Assembly: GCF_012927345.1 (NCBI RefSeq)
Contig: NZ_JABBGJ010000039.1
Location: 1-64,000, forward strand
Source: Paraburkholderia polaris
GTDB taxonomy: Bacteria; Pseudomonadota; Gammaproteobacteria; Burkholderiales; Burkholderiaceae
Length of the DNA stretch: 64,000 nucleotides
Direction of reading: 5' to 3'
Below, piece by piece: positions 54,410-63,029 of this stretch. The position numbers and the translations under genes were made by a program. Within the stretch, counting starts at the first letter, position 1. Each line of letters begins with the position of its first letter. Below the pieces are notes generated by a model, which saw only the letters and a program-made list of their open reading frames with translations, had not been told where the DNA came from and searched no databases.

Positions 54410-56641
54410 TCAGAAAGTCACCGAAAAGCCGACGGTCGAAAACGACACGCCGGTCGCGCTGACGCTCGATCCCGTACTGCTGACCGACGACCCCGTTGTA
54501 GACACCGAACTGCCGACTGCGCCCACCGCCGACCCGGTCGCGCTGACGCTCGAACCCGTTGCACCGACGCTTGAGCCGGTCATCGCGACGACTGAGCCGG
54601 TCACGAAGAGCTGCGCCGTGGTGATGCCCGTTTGCAAGCCAATCACGATCGAGGTCGAGCTGCCGCTGACCGTGACGGCCGAGTTGCCGCCCACGGTGCT
54701 GGTGGAGTCGGCGGCCACGCTGGATGTCGAATCGGCGCCCACACTGGTGGTCGAGTTACTGGCGACGCTCAGGCTGTGGTCGCTGCCAACGCTCAGGGTG
54801 TGGTTGCTGCCAACGCTCAGGCTGTGGTTGCTGCCAACGCTATGCGTCATGTCGCTGGCGACCGTCAGCGTGTGTTTATGGCCCACCGTGTGGGTCGAAT
54901 CGTTCGAGACATTCAGGCTGTAGTTGCGGCCGATGGTATGCGTCTCATCGTTAGCCACCTCGGCGCTGGAGTTGTTGCCGACCTTGCGGCTCTGGTTGCT
55001 GGCGATCGACGCGGCATAGTCGTTACCGATCGATACCGTATAGTCGCGGCCGACGCCGCGCGTCGCATCGTTACTTACATTGACGGCTTCGTCGCGGCCG
55101 ACCTGGCGCGTCGCGTCGTTCTCGACGGAGACGTCATAGTTGCGCTCCGCGTGGAGGGCAATCTGCTCCGCGCCCGCTTTGTCTTCGAAACGAAGCATGT
55201 TGGCGTTAGCGCTGCTGCCGCCTGGTGTGCGCGTGACAAAGCCGCTTTGCGTCGCGGCTTCCGGCAGCGCGAACGGCGGCATCTGATCGGCGTTATAGAT
55301 GCGCCCGGTGATGACCGGGCGGTCGAGCGCGCCGTTGAGAAAATCGACCACCACTTCCTGGCCGACACGCGGAATATGAATGCTGCCGAAGCCGGCGCCG
55401 GCCCACGCGTCGGACACGCGAATCCAGCATGAGCTGTTCTCGTCTCGTTTGCCGTAGCGGTCCCAGCGGAATTGCACTTTCACGCGGCCGTATTGGTCAG
55501 TCCAGATGTCCTGGCCTGCCGGTCCGACGACCACCGCGGTTTGTGGGCCCGTGGCTTTGGGCACCGGCGTCACGCTGGGCGCGCGAAAGGGCAGCGAAGC
55601 AGGTTGCGCAACGAGATCGAAGTCGTATTGCGCGTGGCTGCTGCCGCTTGCATAGCCACCTTCCTGCAAGCGGTAGGTCACGCTCACCAGCAGGTATTCG
55701 CGATTCTCCGCTTGCCGGGGGCAGTCCTGCAGCGTGAAGCGATAGCCCGGCGCGGCTTCACGCAAACGGGTGTGGGCGCGTACGCGCGCGTTCGCCGCCT
55801 GTTCCTCCTCGAGACGCATGCGCACGTAATGCTCGCCCTGCTCGGCTTCGATGTAGCCGCCTTGCCACGCATACCTGGCATACCCGCCGTGCTCGGCGCT
55901 CGAAGACTGGGCCCGCATTTGCGACAGATCGGCTCGCGGTTTGCGGAAGTCGTAGTCGTCGACGGCGAACGCGCCCGCGCTGATCTGGGTGGCGGGACGC
56001 CACTCATCAATACCCTCTTCGCGCGGCAGTGCAAGGCGGTCGGGCGACTGGTACGGCAGCATGGCGTGCTCGGGCAACGGGTCGTGCGCGCTGGTGTCGT
56101 CGGCAAGCACCAGGACCTGCTGACCGGCTTCGTGGCGGAAGTAGTAATAGATGCCTTCCTGTTCCATCAGGCGGCTGACGAAGTTGAAATCGCTTTCCTG
56201 GTATTGCACACAATAGTCCCAGCTTCGATAGCTCGCGAGCAGGCGTTCTTCGACGGGAAAGCCATATTTGCCGATGACCTCGCGCAGAATCTCGACCGCC
56301 GTGTGGTTCTGAAAAATGCGGCAGTCGGTTGTGTTCGTCAGATACCACAGCCATGGCCGCAGCGTGACCGCATAGATGTAGGTGCGCGGCGTAACGGTCT
56401 CGCGTCCGGCGAATTCGCAGCGCACGATCTGGCCGCCGAGGTATCGCGTGCTGCCATTGAGCGTGACGATGTTGAGCGTCAGCGGCTTGCCAAGCAGCGC
56501 GTTCATATCGAGCGAAGCGGACGGGCTCACTAGTTCCACGTTGAATTCATACAGCGCCGACAGTGTCTCGTCGCCGCGTAGCGAGCGGAATCGAAGCATC
56601 TGCGGATCGAGCGGCGTGTGCGCGATGATGATGTGGTTCAT
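54410..56641 (-). CDS. vgrG: T6SS spike protein VgrG (TssI)
   Basis: This 743-residue protein is the trimeric spike. The gp27-like part spans about residues 1-350, and the OB-fold gp5-like part follows, with the DQYGRVKVQFRWDR and WAGAGFGSIHIPRVGQEVVV motifs. From about 500 onward come octad repeats of the form G-x-N/D-x-S/T-x-x-V, forming the needle. The last 63 residues change to nine heptads. No toxin domain is attached. ATG 56641 is the natural start (MNHIIIAHTP), ten bases after the tssG stop; the frame is open upstream. Confidence 0.94.
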   Translation of the reverse strand: MNHIIIAHTPLDPQMLRFRSLRGDETLSALYEFNVELVSPSASLDMNALLGKPLTLNIVTLNGSTRYLGGQIVRCEFAGRETVTPRTYIYAVTLRPWLWYLTNTTDCRIFQNHTAVEILREVIGKYGFPVEERLLASYRSWDYCVQYQESDFNFVSRLMEQEGIYYYFRHEAGQQVLVLADDTSAHDPLPEHAMLPYQSPDRLALPREEGIDEWRPATQISAGAFAVDDYDFRKPRADLSQMRAQSSSAEHGGYARYAWQGGYIEAEQGEHYVRMRLEEEQAANARVRAHTRLREAAPGYRFTLQDCPRQAENREYLLVSVTYRLQEGGYASGSSHAQYDFDLVAQPASLPFRAPSVTPVPKATGPQTAVVVGPAGQDIWTDQYGRVKVQFRWDRYGKRDENSSCWIRVSDAWAGAGFGSIHIPRVGQEVVVDFLNGALDRPVITGRIYNADQMPPFALPEAATQSGFVTRTPGGSSANANMLRFEDKAGAEQIALHAERNYDVSVENDATRQVGRDEAVNVSNDATRGVGRDYTVSIGNDYAASIASNQSRKVGNNSSAEVANDETHTIGRNYSLNVSNDSTHTVGHKHTLTVASDMTHSVGSNHSLSVGSNHTLSVGSDHSLSVASNSTTSVGADSTSSVAADSTSTVGGNSAVTVSGSSTSIVIGLQTGITTAQLFVTGSVVAMTGSSVGATGSSVSATGSAVGAVGSSVSTTGSSVSSTGSSVSATGVSFSTVGFSVTF
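54413..54601 (-). repeat. Nine 21-bp (heptad) repeats at the vgrG 3' end
   Basis: Residues 681-743 divide cleanly into nine 7-residue units of the form T-G-S-S-V-S-A (TGSVVAM, TGSSVGA, TGSSVSA and so on, ending VGFSVTF). They follow the octad needle repeats and run to the stop codon. Confidence 0.85.
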
Positions 56642-56651
56642 GGCAAATTCT

Positions 56652-57749
56652 TCAAAGACCCGACTGAGCGCTGGCCGCGCGGGAGGCGCGAGTGTTGCGG
56701 GTGTCGCGAGTTTCAGGTTGATAGACGAGATCGTCGGCAGCGAGCGTGCTGGTTCGCGTGCCGAGCCAACTGGCGAAGCCCAGCGGCCGGCCGACGGCGA
56801 GTGCGGTGCCGGCAACCTGATCGGCGGCCATCAGCAGGCGCACGTCCCACGACCACTCGACACCGGCGTATTGCCGCACCCAATCCGTCAACTGCTGCGT
56901 AAGCGGGGCGCCGGGTAGCAAGGCGGCGTATTGCTCGCGTGACAGGGGGCCGAGCCGAACCTCGAATTTCGTCTGCGCGTCGCGAACCGCTGCCCCCAAC
57001 ATGGCGTCGGCACCAAGCCGGCGGGTGGTCGCGCGCGCGCGTAACGCGGTGCGCTGCGGCTCTTCGACCGGCAGCCATTGCGGCAGCCATTCGACGATCT
57101 GGACGGGTACGCCGAGGCCGGCGCGCAGGATGCTCCGCAGACCCTCCGCGTTGCGCGTCTGTCGCACCAGGTGGCCGGCCATGAAATATCTGGCGTGATC
57201 CGACAGCGTGTCGGGTCGCCGCGCCTCTCGCCGCGCCAGATGGATGAGGCTCGCCAGGTAGCGATCGAACCGCCCGCCCTCGCCACGGTCGAGGCTGACC
57301 GTAGGTTGTGCATCGGCCCAGGCGCGGTAGAACAGCAGGATCAGCCGATGATGAAACAGATCGACGAATGCGGTCAGCGCGTGGTCGTCGTGATGGCGAG
57401 CACGCTCGCGCACGAACTCGGTCAGATGCAGGGGCAGAGGACCGTTCGGTCCGAATAGACCGAAGCTGTGAATCAGGACACGCGGCTTCGCGCCTTCTGC
57501 TGGCGCAGTCGCGGTGGCGAGCGTTGCCGGCGCGAAGGCCAGCGAAGGCAGCTGCCCGATCCGCAGCGGTTCATCGGCCGGATGCGCCGAGCGTCCCAAC
57601 GGCGCCGGGGCCGCCGCGCGTGCGTCCAGCCAGCGCAACAGGTTGTACAGATCGTACTTGTATGGCGCATCGGCAACGCATTGCCAGAAATGCGCGAGCA
57701 TAGAACTGGCGTGCGGCACATGCGACGATGGGGCGATTGCGTTGCTCAT
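56652..57749 (-). CDS. tssG: T6SS baseplate protein TssG
   Basis: This 365-residue baseplate wedge protein pairs with TssF. The PYKYDLYNLLRWLDAR and HSFGLFGPNGPLPLHLTE segments are family signatures. The ATG at 57749 overlaps the tssF stop as ATGA. A Thr/Arg/Ser-rich tail ends the protein. The gene is intact, although its partner tssF is frameshifted. Confidence 0.94.
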   Translation of the reverse strand: MSNAIAPSSHVPHASSMLAHFWQCVADAPYKYDLYNLLRWLDARAAAPAPLGRSAHPADEPLRIGQLPSLAFAPATLATATAPAEGAKPRVLIHSFGLFGPNGPLPLHLTEFVRERARHHDDHALTAFVDLFHHRLILLFYRAWADAQPTVSLDRGEGGRFDRYLASLIHLARREARRPDTLSDHARYFMAGHLVRQTRNAEGLRSILRAGLGVPVQIVEWLPQWLPVEEPQRTALRARATTRRLGADAMLGAAVRDAQTKFEVRLGPLSREQYAALLPGAPLTQQLTDWVRQYAGVEWSWDVRLLMAADQVAGTALAVGRPLGFASWLGTRTSTLAADDLVYQPETRDTRNTRASRAASAQSGL

Positions 57750-59655
57750 GCTGTGGGGCGGCTTCCGACGCGAGGTGGCCAACGTTTCACTTGTCCACGT
57801 TGCAGCGTGGCTACCGCGAGTTCGCTAAAGCTATTCAATGACACGTGACGTGCAAAAAATTGCTCCAGCACCGCGCCGAATAGATACGTGCTCGCGCCCG
57901 CAAACGAGGTTTCGTCGAGCATCAGCGACACCGCCACACCGCGGCCGAACATCGGCGGTCCCGCCTGAGGCAACTGACGGCAGACCGGCTCAACTCGAAC
58001 GCTGCGTACACCGTCAATTTGCGGCCGCACAGCTGCGTCGGCTGCGCCCGCATAGAGTTCGAGCAATTCGCGCAAGGCCTGCGCCCCCTGCACACTGTCA
58101 AGATCGGTCAGCGTGAGGTAGTCGAGCCCGAGATGCTTGACGAGTCGCCATGTGATTTCGTTTTCCGCAAGGGGCGGCTGCGGCGGCGTGGGCCGCCGCA
58201 GCGCCTGGATGGCGGCGACCGGGGCCGAGGTGCGCAGACTGAAATCGCTAGTGCTGCCGGTTGGCATCAGCAGTGCGAGATCGCGGTTGGTACACATGGC
58301 GTCGACGGACAGGTGCCGCAAGTCGTCGGAAAACGGCGCTTCGTGCTGATCCACCAACGATATGAATACTTCGCTGCCGGCATAGGCCGGCCTCGTACTG
58401 CTGCGCGCTGCGCGGCTTGCAGCATGGTCGCGTGGGGCGACGAGCCGCGCTTCGCGCCGTATCGAAAAATAGCGGCCGCGATCGGCGTGGTCGTGGGAGA
58501 GACCGCCGTAGAAAGGATGGAACTCACAGTGCCCGCCGTCAGACTGGCGATGGCCCCCGTCACTTTCTCGACGCCGTAAATTTCGTAGTCCAGCGGCCGT
58601 GTGCGGTCGACTACGACATGATGCTCATACCGCTGATTCGTGATGGCGATGCGGTCGGTCCGCTTCGGGAACAGGTTGATCGCCGGCGTGCAAAACAACG
58701 CGAGGCTGCGCAGATCGACCGACCGTTCGAGCTCGGGCGACGCTTGGTCGAGCAGAACGGTCAGCGAGAACGTGGTGCCGTCGATGTTTTGCAGCGCGCG
58801 TTGCAGTGAACCGATGCTGAAAAACAGAAAACGTTGTGGAAAGGCGAAATACTCGTGCAGCAGCCGGTACCCCTGGAACGAACGCGAACCGTACGGCAGC
58901 AACGCCTGGGCAGCATCCAACCCTTCCTGGCGGATGGCCTCGCCGTCGAGCAGCGAGCAGGCGCTACCAGTGTGACTTGTGTTGCCCGAAACCGAAGGTC
59001 CGTGGCAGATGACACCGAGATGATGACCTAGCACCTGCTCCAGCAGCGGCAGTGCCTGATTGTCCGGACCGCTGAGAAAAAACGTCAAGGAATCGAGCGG
59101 CAACTCGCGCAGATTGCCGACGCCGCTGGCTTCCAGTTGAATATGCAGCGCGCCGCGCACGCGGCTTGTCAGTTGGCCGTGCGGCAACGGCAGATCGGCG
59201 GGGACACCGCCCAGTTTGACTTCGGTGATACGCAGCGGCCACAACGTGACATCGTGCGCGGTGCTGAATTCACAGGCGGTCTGCTCGCCTGGCGCCAGAT
59301 TGCCGCGCAGCGGCGTGCCGGCCGGCAGCGTATAGCCGGACAGCAGACTGCCTTCGCGCAAGTTCGGCTGCACGGCGACGATCGTCATTGACGGCAGCGG
59401 AGCGAGGTAGTTCGGATAGACCACGTCGAGCAGGCGCTGGGAGAAACGCGGAAACTCGGCGTCCATTTTTAACTGGATGCGCGCGGTCAGAAAGCTGAAA
59501 CCTTCAAGGAGCCGCTCGACATACGGATCGCTCACCTCGATGCCGCGCATGCCCAGGTGTCCGGCGGCCTGCGGGAATTCGGCCGCAAATTCGGCGCCGA
59601 GCTCGCGCAGATACGCAAGTTCGCGGTTGTAGTAGTCGAGCAGGCGGGCGTCCAT
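57746..59655 (-). pseudogene. tssF: tssF (T6SS baseplate), split by a frameshift
   Basis: TssF forms the baseplate wedge with TssG. The gene starts at ATG 59655 (MDARLLDYYNRELAYLRELG) and its first frame matches TssF to about codon 366 (YEIYGVEKVTG). At a run of five G (coding strand; C at 58554-58558) the homology moves to another frame, which reads HCEFHPFYGGLSHDHADRGR, SEVFISLVD and CTNRDLALLMP and ends at 57746. The first frame runs on as nonsense to a stop at 58267. Total length, 1910 bases, is two over a multiple of three, so the change is +2 or -1. A full TssF would be about 635 residues. It may be a real inactivation, a slippage site, or a sequence error. Confidence 0.9.
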
Positions 59656-60194
59656 TACATGGCTTCCTGCGAACGGAGCACAACATGGCCGCTCTCGATG
59701 TCGATGTCCGAGCGAAACTGGAAGGCTTGAGGCGCTGTGGCCGGACACAACTGGCCGGTGATTTCCAGTGACAGGATGGCGTGCGACTGAGCGTGCACGT
59801 TGCACCGCACCTCCACGCTTTCAGCGAGAATGCGCGGCTCGAACTGCACGACCGCCTCACGGATTGCGCGCTCCATACCGTCCTGGTCAAGCGCCGAAGC
59901 GCGACCGCCTGCCCATGCGCGCATGCCGAAATTCAACACGGATCTGCGCACGTGCGGGTACGCGGCGAGATCGTCGGTCGCTTCAAGGCTCGCGCAGTTC
60001 AATAGCCAGCTCAGGTCGCGCAGCACGGCGTCGCGCAGATCAGCGCGCGACGGGGCGAACGCGACCCCGCCGTCGACCTGTGGCGGCCGTCGCTCCGTCA
60101 GCCGATCCAGCAGGCTGGGACGCGCCTCGACGTGCGCACGAGCGCGGATCGGTGCGCGATCTCGCGTTGAGATGGAAGGAAGGGTGGGACTCAC
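59655..60194 (-). CDS. tssE: T6SS baseplate protein TssE (gp25-like)
   Basis: This 179-residue protein has a GPW/gp25 domain (about residues 45-165), the lysozyme-free gp25 homologue that starts sheath assembly. RPSLLDRL and DLRDAVLRDLSWLLNC open the domain, and EPRI begins the conserved late part. Its TAA stop shares one base with the tssF start (TAATG), which suggests reinitiation. The 96-base gap to hcp contains a tandem GGCTAACT repeat and no clear terminator. Confidence 0.92.
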   Translation of the reverse strand: MSPTLPSISTRDRAPIRARAHVEARPSLLDRLTERRPPQVDGGVAFAPSRADLRDAVLRDLSWLLNCASLEATDDLAAYPHVRRSVLNFGMRAWAGGRASALDQDGMERAIREAVVQFEPRILAESVEVRCNVHAQSHAILSLEITGQLCPATAPQAFQFRSDIDIESGHVVLRSQEAM

Positions 60195-60290
60195 AAAAGA
60201 GACTCTCGTTGGCTAACTGGCTAACTAAGTGGCGTGCGGACGGAAGCGTTTGCCGCCGCATCCGCACGGCGCACCGGTTGAGGGAAGAGG

Positions 60291-60773
60291 CTAGACCTCG
60301 CGGTTTTCCTTGATGTCCCAGGCAAGTACGCTTTCTCCGCCCTTCGTGCCCTGGTCCGTCTGTTCCCAATACTGTTTTTGCACCTTTGCCGCCTGGAACG
60401 AGTATGTGATTCGCACTGCCTCGGACCCTTTTTCCGCGCCTTGCTGTACGGCCGTCACCAACACTTCGGACAAGGTGATGCGCAGATACTCGATTTGCGA
60501 GCCGCCGGCTTTGCACACGGAGATCTCGACCTTGGGGAGGTGCTTGCCGTTGGCGCAGTATTTGAGAATGGCGGGCGCCGCCTTGTCCAGGAAGGTTTCG
60601 ACCTGCAAGTCGTTGAAACTGACTTTGCCGATGCCGCCACCGCTTCCGGTCGCCATGCTGCCGGGCTGCGTTGCGCCCCAGCCATAGGACTGGATGTCGA
60701 TCCATCCCTTGTGATTGGCGTCTTTGGACTCGCCGGTTACGTTGTCCACCCGCATGTACATATCAACTGACAT
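60291..60773 (-). CDS. hcp: T6SS tube protein Hcp (TssD)
   Basis: This 160-residue protein is the hexameric inner-tube subunit that carries effectors. It starts MSVDMYMRVDNVTGES and shows the typical GWIDIQSYGWGA and CANGKHLPKVEISVCK segments. A strong Shine-Dalgarno, AGGAGGTAGGGA, precedes the ATG, in keeping with the large amounts of Hcp needed. It lies 60 bases after tssC and 96 before tssE. Confidence 0.96.
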   Translation of the reverse strand: MSVDMYMRVDNVTGESKDANHKGWIDIQSYGWGATQPGSMATGSGGGIGKVSFNDLQVETFLDKAAPAILKYCANGKHLPKVEISVCKAGGSQIEYLRITLSEVLVTAVQQGAEKGSEAVRITYSFQAAKVQKQYWEQTDQGTKGGESVLAWDIKENREV

Positions 60774-60833
60774 TCCCTACCTCCTGGTTCCTACTGATTG
60801 AAACGACTTCAACGATCGAAGCGAAAGCACGGC

Positions 60834-62330
60834 TCAATCGCCATGCTTGAGCGCGGGTAACTGCGAAACGAGACGCAGGGATACCGTTAGCCCTTCTAAT
60901 TGATAGTGCGGTCGCAAAAAGAATTTCGCGCTGTAATAGCCCGGGTTGCCGTCGATGTCTTCCACAACCACGGACGCCGCCGCAAGCGGCTTTCGCGCCT
61001 TGGTGTCCTGCGATGAATTGACCGGATCGCTGTCGACGTAATGCATGATCCAGTTGTTGAGCCACGATTCCATCTCGCTGCGCTCCTTGAATGACCCTAC
61101 CTTGTCGCGCACGATGCACTTCAAATAGTGCGCAAAGCGGCAACACGCGAACAGGTAGGGCAAGCGTGCCGCGAGTCGCGCGTTGTCCGTGGCCGTGGCG
61201 TCGTGATACTCCGCCGGCCGCTGCAATGATTGGGCGCCGATGAACGCCGCAAGACTGGAATTCTTGTGATGGACGAAAGGCATGAAGCCATTGCGTGCGA
61301 GTTCCGCTTCGCGGCGGTCGCTGATCGCAATTTCAGTGGGACACTTCATGTCGACGCCACCGTCGTCGGTTGGAAACGAGTGGGTGGGCAGGTCCTCCAC
61401 CGCGCCGCCGGATTCGACGCCGCGAATCGACGTACACCAACCATACAGCTTGAATGAACGGTTGATGTTGGTCGCCATTGCATAGGCCGAATTGATCCAT
61501 GCGTAGCGCTCGTGGTTGGCACCGTCGGTGTCTTCTTCGAAGTTGAAGGCGTCGACCGGATTCGTGCGAACGCCATAGGGCAGGCGAGCCAGAAAGCGCG
61601 GCATCGTAAGGCCCAGATAGCGCGAGTCTTCCATCTCGCGAAGGTGGCGCCAGCCAACGTACTCGCTATTCAGAAAAATCTTGCTGAGGTCGCGCGGGTT
61701 CGATAGCTCCTGCCACGACTCCATTTGCATGACCGCGGGCGATGCGCCGGTAATGAATGGACAATGCGCGGCGGCCGCGATCTTTGCCATTTCGCCGAGC
61801 GTCTCGATGTCCTGTGGACTGTGATCGAAGTAGTAGTCTCCGACCAGGCAGCCGAGCGGTTCCCCGCCGAATTGGCCGTACTCTTCTTCGTAGATCTTCT
61901 TGAAAATCGGGCTTTGATCCCAGGCGACGCCCTTATAGCGCTTGAGCACGCGGCTCAACTCCGTTTTCGTCACCGGCAGGCAACGGATTTTCAGGAGTTC
62001 GTCCGTCTCGGTGTTGTTGACCAGATAGTGCAGCCCGCGCCACGACGACTCGATCTGCTGAAAATCCTCATGATGGATGATGGCGTTGATCTGCTCCGAG
62101 AGCTTGCGGTCAATCTCGGCGATCACGGCCTGGATTGTTTGGTAGGCGTCGTCCGACATGACCACCGCGTTCTCAAGCGCCTGCAGGGCGAGCGTTTTCA
62201 TCGCGCCGTCGATCGCTTGCTGCGCCTGTTCGGTACGCGGATTGAGCTCCCTGATCAGAGAGGCGGAAAAGCGGTCAGCCGAGAGCACAGGCATGAGCTG
62301 TTGCGGCAAGGGGGATTCCGTATGATTCAT
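60834..62330 (-). CDS. tssC: T6SS contractile sheath large subunit TssC (VipB)
   Basis: This 498-residue protein forms the contractile sheath with TssB. Family signatures include SSWRGLHYLVNNTETD, VGDYYFDHSPQDI, FITGASPAVMQMESW and the C-terminal FFLRPHYQLEGLTVSLRLVS. Length matches the family. It is separated from tssB by 87 bases containing a strong hairpin, unusual for partners needed in equal amounts. Confidence 0.96.
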   Translation of the reverse strand: MNHTESPLPQQLMPVLSADRFSASLIRELNPRTEQAQQAIDGAMKTLALQALENAVVMSDDAYQTIQAVIAEIDRKLSEQINAIIHHEDFQQIESSWRGLHYLVNNTETDELLKIRCLPVTKTELSRVLKRYKGVAWDQSPIFKKIYEEEYGQFGGEPLGCLVGDYYFDHSPQDIETLGEMAKIAAAAHCPFITGASPAVMQMESWQELSNPRDLSKIFLNSEYVGWRHLREMEDSRYLGLTMPRFLARLPYGVRTNPVDAFNFEEDTDGANHERYAWINSAYAMATNINRSFKLYGWCTSIRGVESGGAVEDLPTHSFPTDDGGVDMKCPTEIAISDRREAELARNGFMPFVHHKNSSLAAFIGAQSLQRPAEYHDATATDNARLAARLPYLFACCRFAHYLKCIVRDKVGSFKERSEMESWLNNWIMHYVDSDPVNSSQDTKARKPLAAASVVVEDIDGNPGYYSAKFFLRPHYQLEGLTVSLRLVSQLPALKHGD

Positions 62331-62366
62331 TGCGGTCTTTTCAACGGTCTTGAGATGAAGGTGTGT

Positions 62367-62400
62367 CTCGCGCCATGCATGTCGGCATGCACGGCGCGAG
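62367..62400 (-). other. Strong hairpin between tssB and tssC
   Basis: Positions 62367-62381 pair with 62386-62400 (15 bp with one mismatch) around a 4-base loop. No T run follows on the - strand, so it is more likely an mRNA processing or stability element than a terminator. Confidence 0.7.
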
Positions 62401-62417
62401 GCACGTCGCTGTGCACG

Positions 62418-62978
62418 TTACGCGCGCTCGACACCGGCGGTTCCGGCGGCGTCCCCGGCATCCGGCGAACCGGAGGCGTCCACCAGCGCCTTGAGCAGTG
62501 AGGGGCTTTTCAGCGCCTGGGTAATCAGTTCCTCCGCGCCGCTCTTGCCGTCCATGTACGACAGCAGATTCGACAGTTGCGAACGCGCTTGCAGCAACTG
62601 GTTGAGCGCGGGGACCTGGGTCGCGATGGCGTCCGGTGAGAAATCCCCAAGGCTTTCAAAGCTGAGATCCACCGCTAGCAGCCCTTGCCCGGAGATGCTG
62701 TTCGGGACATGCATGGTGACCCGCGGCCGAATCGATTTCAGGCGGCCGTCAAAGTTGTCGATGTCGACTTCGAAGAATTTGCGCTGTTCGAGATCGGGCT
62801 GCGGCTGCGTCGATTTGCCTACGAGATCGGCGACCACTCCCATCACGAACGGTATTTCCACCTTCCGCTCGCTGCCGTAAGTCTCGACGTCGTACTCGAT
62901 CTGAACCCGCGGCGCACGATTACGTGCGATGAATTTTTGCCCCGTTGCTTTTGCTCTTGACGCGTTTGAGTTGCCCAT
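62418..62978 (-). CDS. tssB: T6SS contractile sheath small subunit TssB (VipA)
   Basis: This 186-residue protein is the small sheath subunit. RVQIEYDVETYG, KVEIPFVMGVVADLVGK and the FDGRLKSIRPRV segment are family signatures. A good GGAGGA Shine-Dalgarno lies eight bases before the ATG. The C-terminus has an Ala/Gly/Asp-rich tail. It follows tssA by 51 bases. Confidence 0.95.
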   Translation of the reverse strand: MGNSNASRAKATGQKFIARNRAPRVQIEYDVETYGSERKVEIPFVMGVVADLVGKSTQPQPDLEQRKFFEVDIDNFDGRLKSIRPRVTMHVPNSISGQGLLAVDLSFESLGDFSPDAIATQVPALNQLLQARSQLSNLLSYMDGKSGAEELITQALKSPSLLKALVDASGSPDAGDAAGTAGVERA

Positions 62979-63029
62979 TTGAAGTCCTCCGCTGATTTGA
63001 TTGATGTGCTAGCCACGAGGCGCGCCGGC

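Noticed and set aside
60195..60290. Tandem GGCTAACT between hcp and tssE as an attachment site
   Set aside because: Only two copies, no integrase or mobile gene anywhere in the window, and no sign of an insertion boundary.
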